From: an uncultured Lachnospiraceae bacterium | GTDB taxonomy: Bacteria; Bacillota; Clostridia; Lachnospirales; Lachnospiraceae | Direction: 5' to 3' | Length of the DNA stretch: 21,300 nucleotides | Assembly: GCA_949051815.1 (NCBI GenBank) | Contig: CARQVR010000037.1 | Location: 9,689-30,988, forward strand | Shown: positions 7,648 to 14,523 of the stretch, one piece after another | Position numbering within the stretch: the first letter of the stretch is position 1 | How the letters are laid out: each line of letters begins with the position of its first letter | Translations under genes and position numbers: made by a program | The notes under the pieces: generated by a model | Told to the model about the DNA's origin: nothing | Database searches by the model: none | What the model saw: only the letters and a program-made list of their open reading frames with translations

Positions 7648-9018
7648 CTATTCTATTTTCGTGCCGGTCAGACGCACCACCGGATCACTCGTAGCAGGAT
7701 TCGCCCCATGTTCATAGACCGCCGTCTCCATCGTATAAATCCTGTCCTTCGCCTCCGTCGCGTCAAGCGCCTTTAAACCGGTATATTCCAAAATTTCATT
7801 CTTAGTAAAGAACCGCCCGGGATTATCACAGTCATTCAGGGTAATATCCGCTTCCTGCCCCTGTCCGAAAACACCCGGATTCTGACCGAGATTCAGGTTC
7901 GTAAAATATCTGCCATAAGTCATACCATCCGCGCCAAATCCCTCCGTGATCGTCACATTAACCTCGTAATCGTCCGGCACTTCATACTTCATACTATTCG
8001 TGGTGTCATCCCAGTACACACCCAGCTTCTTCGTATCATCCGCAGGATCCAGAATGTTCTGTCTGATGATATAGATATTGACGGGCAGTTTGTCTTTGTT
8101 TTCTATGATAATCTCATCCGGAGAAATATGTTTTCCTACCACGGACTCCATCGCAGAGTCGTTATATCTGGGCGCATAGTAGAGATACACACTCTTCAAC
8201 TCTATCGGATTGCCCTCGTCGTCCAGCGTCTGTGCGTTATTAAAAATAGTCTTGTCCTTGGTCGTATATTCCCGGTACTCCGAGGGCACATTGTTGTAGC
8301 CGGTTTTATAATCGTACCGGATCTTGACCACGTTCGTCATGACACCGGCCTGATCTACCTGTTCGATCTTTAAGGTGATCTTTCGCGTCAGCTCCTGGCC
8401 AAACCTGGCCGCCGACCAGTTCATCCCTGTAACGCCGTCGGGAAGCTGGCGGGCATAATATAATTTATAAACTTCCTCATCTGCGCCGTTCGCATTCACT
8501 TCGTTTCTGATGCGCTGGATGTAGGTAGCGCTGTCCACCCCACTGACCGTGTTCATGACAAGCAGCTTATCCCTGGTGTTCTTCTCCTCGTAAACGCCTG
8601 CCGGAGCGCCGTCCGGAGAGATCGTCGGGTCTAAGGTTACCACCACATCGAACATATCCCTGCCCGATTCATCGTTGATCACGCCTTCCCTCTTAAACTG
8701 ATAAGTGATATGTTCCAACTGTTTTGACGGATCGTCCGGATCGGCCTTGTTCATCTTCTTTTCGTTTATTTCATATCTGGGAACCAGATTGCCCGCAGGA
8801 TCTGTCTCCTCCATCACAAGCAGATCTTCCAGTTTCTCTTTCTCAAAAATTTCCATCTCATCCTGCGCCAGCGTAGTTGCCCGCATAAGATGTCTGCTCT
8901 TGGCATTCACGCGGTACGAGGAGACAAAGCCGCGAAGCATCGGTACGATAATGATGGCCAGAATAACCACCGCAATCATAAGCTCCAGCAGGGAAAACCC
9001 TTTATTGTCTTTTTTCAC
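7648..9018 (-). CDS. Minor pilin, GspI/PilV-like, 456 residues
   Basis: A seven-residue leader MKKDNKG/FSLLELMIAVVILAI gives a class III cleavage site and Glu5. The following SRHLMRATTLAQDEMEIF is typical of GspI/PilV proteins, where the helix contains an A.tLAqdkme-like segment. The C-terminal domain of roughly 390 residues is beta-rich and not recognised; usual GspI proteins are near 120 residues. The start is GTG at 9016-9018, preceded by GAGGGGG about 7 bases upstream; no upstream ATG gives a better leader. It is the first minor pilin after pilO, separated from it by 110 bases, and would be a tip or priming subunit. Confidence 0.87.
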   Translation of the reverse strand: MKKDNKGFSLLELMIAVVILAIIIVPMLRGFVSSYRVNAKSRHLMRATTLAQDEMEIFEKEKLEDLLVMEETDPAGNLVPRYEINEKKMNKADPDDPSKQLEHITYQFKREGVINDESGRDMFDVVVTLDPTISPDGAPAGVYEEKNTRDKLLVMNTVSGVDSATYIQRIRNEVNANGADEEVYKLYYARQLPDGVTGMNWSAARFGQELTRKITLKIEQVDQAGVMTNVVKIRYDYKTGYNNVPSEYREYTTKDKTIFNNAQTLDDEGNPIELKSVYLYYAPRYNDSAMESVVGKHISPDEIIIENKDKLPVNIYIIRQNILDPADDTKKLGVYWDDTTNSMKYEVPDDYEVNVTITEGFGADGMTYGRYFTNLNLGQNPGVFGQGQEADITLNDCDNPGRFFTKNEILEYTGLKALDATEAKDRIYTMETAVYEHGANPATSDPVVRLTGTKIE

Positions 9019-9086
9019 TTCGCTTCCCCCTCTCCGGCCGCATCCCGCCGTACTTTAACCGTTACCATGCACATATCCGCGCCAGA

Positions 9087-9120
9087 TTTCACATCCATTT
9101 ACCATCATTCCGGTGTGAAA
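9087..9120. repeat. Inverted repeat in pilO to minor pilin spacer
   Basis: TTTCACA (9087-9093) and TGTGAAA (9114-9120) form a 7-bp stem with a 20-base loop inside the 110-base spacer 9019-9128. The right arm lies in GGTGTGAAAAGCAGCC, close to GGTGTGAAAAGTAACC on the minus strand near 21240-21263, so it may belong to a dispersed repeat. No T-run follows on the minus strand. Confidence 0.5.
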
Positions 9121-9128
9121 AGCAGCCT

Positions 9129-9908
9129 TTAGTCTTCTGCTTCCTGTCCTCCATTCTGTGTTTCGGAAACCGCGTCCTCCGTCTCCGCTTCCGCACCGTC
9201 CGTCTGGCCGTCTTCCGCGTCAGATCCGGAGTCCGACTGCACCGCGCTGCCGTTTAAGACGCCGAAGATGTTGCTGGTTCCTGTGGTAACACCGGAAATA
9301 TCCGGTCCCGCATAAGGCGTCTGCGTCCCTGTCAGGTAAAAGAAGTCTAACTTCATGTTCCCCGTCAAATATCCCTTTTCGGTTGTCGTAAGGGAAATGC
9401 CGGAGACAGACTTCTTGGAATCCATGCCGTATATATAATTCAGTACATTTTTCAAACCGTTATTGGTCGTCGTAATTCCGACCGACGTTTCCATACGGAA
9501 CATGCCCATCCCGTCATCCTGCAGCTCATATCCCTCCTCCGTGGTAAGAACCCCCGCGTAGGGTATGATCTGTGCGGGCTGTAAGCTGACATTCGGCACC
9601 CTCACGTCGTTTGCGGCCACCAGCTCCATATTATAGAGGTACATAACCTGATCTTCGACTTTGAGTCCGGACGAAAAGCTGTCTATAATCGCATCGCCCT
9701 CTGTCTTCATCCGTTCCGTCTCAGCCATATATTCCGGTTTCTGCGCGTTGAGGATCTCCAGACGGTCAACCGTCTTTTTCAGCTCCTCGTTCTGCGCGTT
9801 GATTTCTTCCGTCTTCAACTGATTATTTCTATAGATCAGCTGCCACGAAAGAACCAGCGCCAGGATTCCGAACACAATCAGTAAAAGCTGTACTTCATTT
9901 TTCTTCAT
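9129..9908 (-). CDS. pilO: PilO-like inner-membrane alignment protein
   Basis: A 259-residue protein with a short cytoplasmic N-terminus, one membrane helix (LLLIVFGILALVLSW, about residues 8-25) and a coiled-coil region (LKTEEINAQNEELKKTVDRL). A ferredoxin-like periplasmic-type domain follows, with VMYLYNMELVAANDVRVPNV, the usual PilO layout. The C-terminal 45 residues are acidic and low-complexity (Asp, Glu, Gly, Gln), an extension not typical of PilO. The start lies 12 bases after the pilM-N stop with GGAGGAAGAACAG before the ATG, which indicates tight coupling. PilO partners PilN to link the cytoplasmic PilM ring to the pilin assembly site. The assignment rests on topology and gene order, since PilO sequences are poorly conserved. 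Confidence 0.85.
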   Translation of the reverse strand: MKKNEVQLLLIVFGILALVLSWQLIYRNNQLKTEEINAQNEELKKTVDRLEILNAQKPEYMAETERMKTEGDAIIDSFSSGLKVEDQVMYLYNMELVAANDVRVPNVSLQPAQIIPYAGVLTTEEGYELQDDGMGMFRMETSVGITTTNNGLKNVLNYIYGMDSKKSVSGISLTTTEKGYLTGNMKLDFFYLTGTQTPYAGPDISGVTTGTSNIFGVLNGSAVQSDSGSDAEDGQTDGAEAETEDAVSETQNGGQEAED

Positions 9909-9920
9909 CTGTTCTTCCTC

Positions 9921-11561
9921 CTACTCTAAAATCTCGTCGTCGGCTGCTGTACTTCCCGCGTTATCCGCCGGTTCCGGCAGCGGCGTGGGATCATCCGCCC
10001 CGCCTTTATACAATACCTGAACGGTAAAACTTACCTTCGGCTCTTCCTCCAGCACTTCCCCGTCCATCACGGCTCCCGAATCCGTCATGCCGGTAACCTC
10101 TACCCCTGCCACACTTTCAAATGTGCGGAACTCCTGTACCAGCTTCGCCGCTTCCTTCTTATCCGCCACCGTCACCGACAGGCTCACACCGTTCAAATCC
10201 GCATTAAAAGCCTGCACATTCAAAGACGCCGGCATCTTCTTCTGCATTTCCTCAATAAAGTGCACCAGATCGTTATTCAGTGTCACGGTATTGCTCTCGA
10301 AAAAGGCCAGTTTTTCAAACGTGTATTTCTGCTGTAAGTAATCTTTATAAATGACCTCCGCTTCCGCCAGCTCCGTAATCCTGTTGTTCAGCCTGTCGTT
10401 TTCGTCCTTCGCCGCCTTTAGCGTGATTATCGAAACCGCCGCCAGAGCCGCCGCGCCTATGAATGCAGACACGGCAAAGAGTACCGCGACCTTAAGTTTC
10501 TCCTCTTCACTCGGCATAAGCTGTATCGACTTCTTTTCCTTTTCCTTCTCGCCCATGAAACCGAGAGGCGAAAGCGATGCACCGATACAGATCAAGAACT
10601 CACCGAAGCTCTTCTCTTTAAAATATTTCTCCAGTTGTAAACCCTTAATGTCCCGAAGCGGTTCCAACGGCATCTCAAGGGTGTTTGAAATCAATTCGGC
10701 AAGCCCCTTAAAGTCTCCGCCCAACCCAGAAAGGTACGCTTTCTCAATGGCCACGCCGTTATTGCGGGAAAAATAGTCCACGATACGCGCTATGCCGTTT
10801 ATAAGATAGCTGAGGGACTGCCTGATCTCGTCATTCATGCACTCCCTGTCCTTAAAGAGGCGCACCGCCTCCTCATAGCCCGGTTTCTGAAACTCCTCCA
10901 TTTCCATCATGGCGAATACCGCGTCATCCACACCGTATGCGACCGTCCTCTGCAAAGCCACAGCCTGGTTCTGCAAAATTGTGACGATGGTTGCATTCTC
11001 ATCCACCTTGACCATCATCTGGACCCCTGTATCGCAATGTCTGCGCAGAATCTGATAAATGCTGTTTCCGCCATAGTCCAATGCGGCGACATTACAGCCC
11101 ATCGCCTGCGCAAGCTGGAAGTAGCCTGCCGTCATAATCTTCGGAACGGCATAGACAAGCGCCTTGTACTGCTTCGTGCCGTTCTCATTCTCTAACGTGT
11201 CAACGATGCTGTGCCCGATCTCGTACTGCTCCAGATCGACAGGAAAATAATCGGATGCATTCGCTTTGATCAGATCTTTTACTTTATTCTCTTTTACAAA
11301 TGGAATCACAATTTCACGACTGGCGATCTTCGTAGAACTCATGGAAAATACGATCTGTTTTGTCTTGATCCGGTTTTCCTGCAACGCCCCTCTGATCACA
11401 CTGACCAGCTCCTCGTTTACATTCAGAATACCGTCGTTGACCGTCCCCTGCGGCGTCTGCACACTGACGGAACAGTACACCCTGGGATTCTTCGTTTTAT
11501 AATCCTCCTCGCAGATCCTGATCTTAGAGGCTCCTATTTCTATTCCCAATATTTTCGACAT
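9921..11561 (-). CDS. pilM: PilM-PilN fusion protein
   Basis: Residues 1-335 form an actin-like PilM domain: MSKILGIEIGASKIRI is the first phosphate loop and NASDYFPVDL is characteristic of PilM. LDYGGNSIY and YLSGLGGDFKGLAELI are the later ATPase motifs. At residues 345-351 comes SIQLMPS, which looks like the INLLP peptide at the N-terminus of separate PilN proteins that binds PilM. It is followed by a membrane helix (about 357-380), a coiled coil and a PilN-like ferredoxin domain. So one chain spans cytoplasm and exterior, 546 residues in all. The longer frame begins at 11606, but ATG 11561 has AAAGGGGG at proper spacing and starts the conserved MSKILG. It follows pilD after 147 bases and is followed by pilO. 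Confidence 0.9.
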   Translation of the reverse strand: MSKILGIEIGASKIRICEEDYKTKNPRVYCSVSVQTPQGTVNDGILNVNEELVSVIRGALQENRIKTKQIVFSMSSTKIASREIVIPFVKENKVKDLIKANASDYFPVDLEQYEIGHSIVDTLENENGTKQYKALVYAVPKIMTAGYFQLAQAMGCNVAALDYGGNSIYQILRRHCDTGVQMMVKVDENATIVTILQNQAVALQRTVAYGVDDAVFAMMEMEEFQKPGYEEAVRLFKDRECMNDEIRQSLSYLINGIARIVDYFSRNNGVAIEKAYLSGLGGDFKGLAELISNTLEMPLEPLRDIKGLQLEKYFKEKSFGEFLICIGASLSPLGFMGEKEKEKKSIQLMPSEEEKLKVAVLFAVSAFIGAAALAAVSIITLKAAKDENDRLNNRITELAEAEVIYKDYLQQKYTFEKLAFFESNTVTLNNDLVHFIEEMQKKMPASLNVQAFNADLNGVSLSVTVADKKEAAKLVQEFRTFESVAGVEVTGMTDSGAVMDGEVLEEEPKVSFTVQVLYKGGADDPTPLPEPADNAGSTAADDEILE

Positions 11562-11627
11562 CGAATTTCCCCCTTTGTCAGCCCCGCACCCGAAACCGAC
11601 CTGCATTTCATCTATCGCAAATCATCT

Positions 11628-11633
11628 ATTATA
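11628..11633 (-). promoter_or_regulatory. Possible -10 element upstream of pilM-N
   Basis: TATAAT on the minus strand sits 67 bases upstream of the pilM-N start in the 147-base spacer 11562-11708. The hexamer 17 bases further upstream (GGATCA) is a poor -35, so this is a weak promoter candidate that could supplement read-through from pilC. Confidence 0.3.
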
Positions 11634-11663
11634 AAGACCACGGCAAACCATGATCCCTGTTTC

Positions 11664-11687
11664 CCAATTCATATACCAATTCATATA
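11664..11687. repeat. Perfect 12-bp tandem duplication upstream of pilM-N
   Basis: CCAATTCATATA occurs twice back to back (11664-11675 and 11676-11687) in the spacer between pilD and pilM-N, upstream of the possible -10 element. It could be two copies of a protein-binding site or a simple slippage duplication. Confidence 0.75.
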
Positions 11688-11708
11688 TCCGAAAGTTATG
11701 TCCTGATT

Positions 11709-12467
11709 CTATAAACCGATCCATGTTAAATACCATGCAATCATCTGCTCACCCGCCAGCGCGGAAAGCCAAATCCCCATCGACAGATACGGCCCAAAAG
11801 CAAGTACATGCCCCTGTCCGCTTATCTTCATCCGGGCAATATGTATGACGGAACCGATGATGCACCCCAGGACAAAAGCGAGCAAAATCTGTTTCCATCC
11901 AAGCAAAAGGCCGCTCACAGCCATCAGCTTGATATCGCCGCCGCCAATGCCGCGTCCCTTCGTTGCCAGATGCACAAGATAAAGAAATCCACTGACAACA
12001 AAGAAGCCTGCCGCATAGTCAAGCCAATCCGCATAGTCTGTCACTATGCGGATCAGCCCCAATGCCAATATAAACAGGTTGATCCCTGCCGGGATCTCGT
12101 ATGTGCGAAAATCAATCACGCTTAAAGTGATCAATGCGGAGGCAAGCAGCGCAAAAAGTAGGGCTTTAACGCTTATACCGTACACCGCGAACACGATACA
12201 GTAGAGCGCTCCGTTCAGCAGCTCGACGAGCGGATACTGAACGGAGATTTTCTGCTTACAACTACGACACTTTCCCCTAAGACACAAATAACTGAATACC
12301 GGCACGAGATCGTACCATCTCAACTGATACCCACAGTTCATACAATGCGACCGTATCTTCACGATATTCTCCTGTTTCGGGATGCGGTAGATGCAGACGT
12401 TCAGGAAGCTGCCGATCACGATCCCGTAGAGGAATATGATTATGTAGAGTAGTGCTGTGGGTAGCAT
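11709..12467 (-). CDS. pilD: Prepilin peptidase PilD (A24 family)
   Basis: A 252-residue polytopic membrane aspartic protease that cleaves class III leaders of the pilins in this cluster and usually methylates the new N-terminus. The N-terminal part has IIGSFLNVCIYRIP-type sequence (GIVIGSFLNVCIYRIP) and the two zinc-binding CxxC pairs, C42/C45 and C67/C70. The catalytic aspartates are D119 in VIDFRTYEIP and D178 in GGGDIK. About seven hydrophobic helices can be seen, so the protein is full length with both domains. It starts 29 bases after the pilA stop with GAAAGGA upstream. Substrates in this window are PilA and the minor pilins. Confidence 0.96.
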   Translation of the reverse strand: MLPTALLYIIIFLYGIVIGSFLNVCIYRIPKQENIVKIRSHCMNCGYQLRWYDLVPVFSYLCLRGKCRSCKQKISVQYPLVELLNGALYCIVFAVYGISVKALLFALLASALITLSVIDFRTYEIPAGINLFILALGLIRIVTDYADWLDYAAGFFVVSGFLYLVHLATKGRGIGGGDIKLMAVSGLLLGWKQILLAFVLGCIIGSVIHIARMKISGQGHVLAFGPYLSMGIWLSALAGEQMIAWYLTWIGL

Positions 12468-12496
12468 GTTGGTGTCCTTTCAAGGTGTTGGCTACA

Positions 12497-12955
12497 TTAG
12501 AATGTCTTAGTATCGCCAGTACCGCCAGGTGTATCAATCCAGCCAGTTGCCGATACTTTTATCTGCTTACTAGTAGAGTCAACCTCTACCTTAAGCACAG
12601 GTGCAGCATCTGAATATGTATTGGATGTTACCTTAACCTCTGCAGGATCTATGGTAGCTTTAATTTCCGCATCAAGAGCCGTAGAGCCTACTGTAGTCAT
12701 ACCTGTCGGACCGAAATTGTAGGTTACAGAGCCAGTTGATAACTGTGTTATAACTGTTTCCTCAGCACTTGCCATCTTAATAACGTTAGCAACTTCTGCG
12801 ATAGACGAATTATCTTTCTGTAGTCTGGTCTTCTCCACATATCTTAAGTACTGGGGAGCCAGCACACCGATCAGCACTGCCATGATGGCAACGACGATGA
12901 TCAGCTCGACAAGGGAAAAACCTTTGTTTGTCAATGATTTCTGTTCTCTTTTCAT
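12497..12955 (-). CDS. pilA: Major pilin PilA-like prepilin
   Basis: A 152-residue prepilin with a 12-residue leader, MKREQKSLTNKG/FSLVELIIVVAI, and Glu at mature position 5, giving a mature protein of 140 residues. The N-terminal helix runs to about residue 60 (TRLQKDNSSIAEVANVIKMA), followed by a Thr/Val/Ser-rich beta domain without cysteines, as in clostridial pilins lacking a disulfide loop. A strong site, AAGGAGAAAGG, precedes the ATG. It is the smallest prepilin here, lies directly before pilD and has a 256-base structured leader region of its own, all consistent with the main fibre subunit. The assignment as major pilin is inference from size and position. Confidence 0.92.
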   Translation of the reverse strand: MKREQKSLTNKGFSLVELIIVVAIMAVLIGVLAPQYLRYVEKTRLQKDNSSIAEVANVIKMASAEETVITQLSTGSVTYNFGPTGMTTVGSTALDAEIKATIDPAEVKVTSNTYSDAAPVLKVEVDSTSKQIKVSATGWIDTPGGTGDTKTF

Positions 12956-13062
12956 AATTCCTTTCTCCTTCTTTCCTCATAAAATTTTTGTTCTATCTTA
13001 AACGCTCCGCCCTACCCAAGCGCTTAATTCACGGTTTGTTTCAACACATGAGTGTTCAGCCC

Positions 13063-13134
13063 ACGCCCATTCGCAAAATCGCGCTTACAGCGCTCTCCGC
13101 CGCTTCGCAGCTGCTTTTGCTCATATATGGGCGT
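13063..13134. other. Nested inverted repeats in the pilA leader region
   Basis: In the 256-base gap 12956-13211, ACGCCCAT (13063-13070) pairs with ATGGGCGT (13127-13134). Inside it GCAAAA (13073-13078) pairs with TTTTGC (13115-13120), and inside that GCGCT-TAC-AGCGC (13081-13093) forms a small hairpin. The result is a long branched RNA-like fold upstream of pilA. Further hairpins flank it, for example AACAC/GTGTT near 13043-13056 and a dyad at 13159-13181. I see no c-di-GMP riboswitch signature (such as GACGCAAAGC) and no clear promoter. It may be a structured 5' leader or a dispersed repeat. Confidence 0.6.
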
Positions 13135-13158
13135 TCCCTCAGACCTTCATCCGCCGTC

Positions 13159-13181
13159 CAGATTCATGCAGGCATGATCTG
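13159..13181. other. Hairpin downstream of pilC
   Basis: CAGATTCATGC and GCATGATCTG pair as a 10-bp stem with one bulged T and a two-base turn, 31-53 bases after the pilC stop on the minus strand. No T-run follows, so it is not a standard terminator; it could limit read-through or mark a processing site between pilC and pilA. Confidence 0.5.
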
Positions 13182-13211
13182 TCCGTCAGATTCGGTCTGG
13201 CTGAACTGTTA

Positions 13212-14426
13212 TTATACATTATCCAGCGCCTCGTACATCTTCATCATCGGCGCCAGCACCGAAGCGATTAACACGCTGACAATCGCAGCCAGCACGATAA
13301 TAATCATCGGCTCCATCATCGCCATCAGAGACTGCACCGCCATCTCCACTTCCTCTTCGTAATACTCCGCCAGCTTATCCAGCATATCCTCGACAGAGCC
13401 GGACTCCTCACCGATTCTGACCATGTGATATGCCATGGGCGGAAACAGTCCGCAGTCCTCCAGCGGTTTGGAAAAAGGCACGCCCAGCCCGATCTGTTCC
13501 CTCGCATCCAGCAGCGCTTCCTTAAACCAGATATTTGTCATAGTATTGGCCACGATCTCCACCGCCTCCACCATCGGAACGCCCGCCGCCATCAGGGTGC
13601 TCATGGTACGCGCCATGGAAGCCGCCGCTGATTTGACCGTCAGCTCTTTTATTCCCGGAAGCGAAATGGCCGCCTTACCAAATACATGCTTGCCAAGATC
13701 CGTGCCCGCGAATGTCTTCGTCCCAAACACTATGGCAATCACGCCCCCTAAGAGCAGATACCACTTGGCCTTAATAAAATCGCTGGCCGTGAGAACCGCC
13801 TTCGTGATGGCCGGCAGCTCCGTGTCAAGTGTTTCAAACATGGACGCATACTGCGGAATGACAAATACCAGCATGACAATCACCACGGCAATCGCCACCA
13901 CCATTAGCACGATCGGATAAACCATCGCCTTCTTGACAAGCGCCTGCGTCTTGCTCCGCCTCTCAAGCTGCGTCGCCACACGGTCCAGAGAAGTGTCCAG
14001 GCTGCCGGAAGCTTCTCCCGCCGCTACCATGTTCACCATGATGCCCGGAAAGATCTTCGGTTCCTTCGCCAGAGACTCCGCCAGCGGTTCACCCTTCTCC
14101 ATGCTGACCCTGACTGTTTCTAACGCTTTCTTTAGCCGCTTATTCTCCGTCTGTTCGCAGAGCATTTTCATCGCGTCCAGAATACTGACGCCCGCCTTCG
14201 TCATACTCACGAACTGACGGCAGAACACACTCAGGTCTCTCGCTGTGGGCTTGCCGCCAATATCAATATTAATATCTCTCGTCAGTGCATTCTGCTCCGA
14301 GATATTGACAACTGTCAGATTCTGCCGTTTCAGCTCCGCTCTCGCTGCTCCCGCAGAGTCGGCGTCGATACTTCCCTTCGAAGTTTTACCGGTTTTATCA
14401 ATTGCCTCATATCCGTAAACCGCCAT
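13212..14426 (-). CDS. pilC: Type IV pilus inner-membrane platform protein PilC
   Basis: A 404-residue protein of the GspF/PilC family, which sits in the membrane, contacts the assembly and retraction ATPases and couples their action to pilin insertion. The start MAVYGYEAIDKTGKTSKGSI is the typical short N-terminal domain. Two T2SSF repeats follow, the first with FCRQFVSMTKAGVSILDAM and VAAGEASGSLDTSLDRVA, the second with SMARTMSTLMAAGVPMVEAV and MVRIGEESGSVEDMLDKLA. Three membrane helices include MVVAIAVVIVMLVFVIPQYA and the C-terminal MIIIVLAAIVSVLIASVLAPM. Length and ends are normal. AGAGG precedes the ATG by about 8 bases. Its own promoter with a G9 spacer tract lies just upstream, making it the first gene of the assembly operon. 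Confidence 0.96.
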   Translation of the reverse strand: MAVYGYEAIDKTGKTSKGSIDADSAGAARAELKRQNLTVVNISEQNALTRDINIDIGGKPTARDLSVFCRQFVSMTKAGVSILDAMKMLCEQTENKRLKKALETVRVSMEKGEPLAESLAKEPKIFPGIMVNMVAAGEASGSLDTSLDRVATQLERRSKTQALVKKAMVYPIVLMVVAIAVVIVMLVFVIPQYASMFETLDTELPAITKAVLTASDFIKAKWYLLLGGVIAIVFGTKTFAGTDLGKHVFGKAAISLPGIKELTVKSAAASMARTMSTLMAAGVPMVEAVEIVANTMTNIWFKEALLDAREQIGLGVPFSKPLEDCGLFPPMAYHMVRIGEESGSVEDMLDKLAEYYEEEVEMAVQSLMAMMEPMIIIVLAAIVSVLIASVLAPMMKMYEALDNV

Positions 14427-14483
14427 CGTATGTCCTCTTTTCGAACCGTCTTAAACCCAAGGGTATACTCCCCCTAGTTTTAT

Positions 14484-14510
14484 ATTATACCCCCCCCCTA
14501 AAAAAGTCAA
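14484..14510 (-). promoter_or_regulatory. Promoter of pilC operon with G9 tract in spacer
   Basis: On the minus strand TTGACT (14505-14510) and TATAAT (14484-14489) form a strong sigma-A-like promoter about 58 bases upstream of pilC. The spacer is 15 bases, TTTTTAGGGGGGGGG, ending in nine G residues (14490-14498). This is one to two bases shorter than optimal, so length changes in the G run should change promoter strength. An overlapping TAATAT would give a 17-base spacer. Confidence 0.7.
14490..14498 (-). repeat. Homopolymeric G9 tract (minus strand)
   Basis: Nine consecutive C on the plus strand, lying exactly between -35 and -10 elements of the pilC promoter. Such tracts change length by slipped-strand mispairing. 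It is the only homopolymer G/C run of this length I noticed in the window. Read errors in homopolymers are also possible. Confidence 0.9.
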
Positions 14511-14523
14511 GTATCGCGCATAT

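Noticed and set aside
12956..13211. c-di-GMP riboswitch upstream of pilA
   Set aside because: Expected in clostridial pilus loci, but neither the class I GACGCAAAGC core nor the class II core is visible.
12988..13362. Plus-strand frame of 124 codons over the pilA leader and pilC end
   Set aside because: Half lies antisense to pilC and half over the inverted repeats; no ribosome binding site or homology that I recognise.
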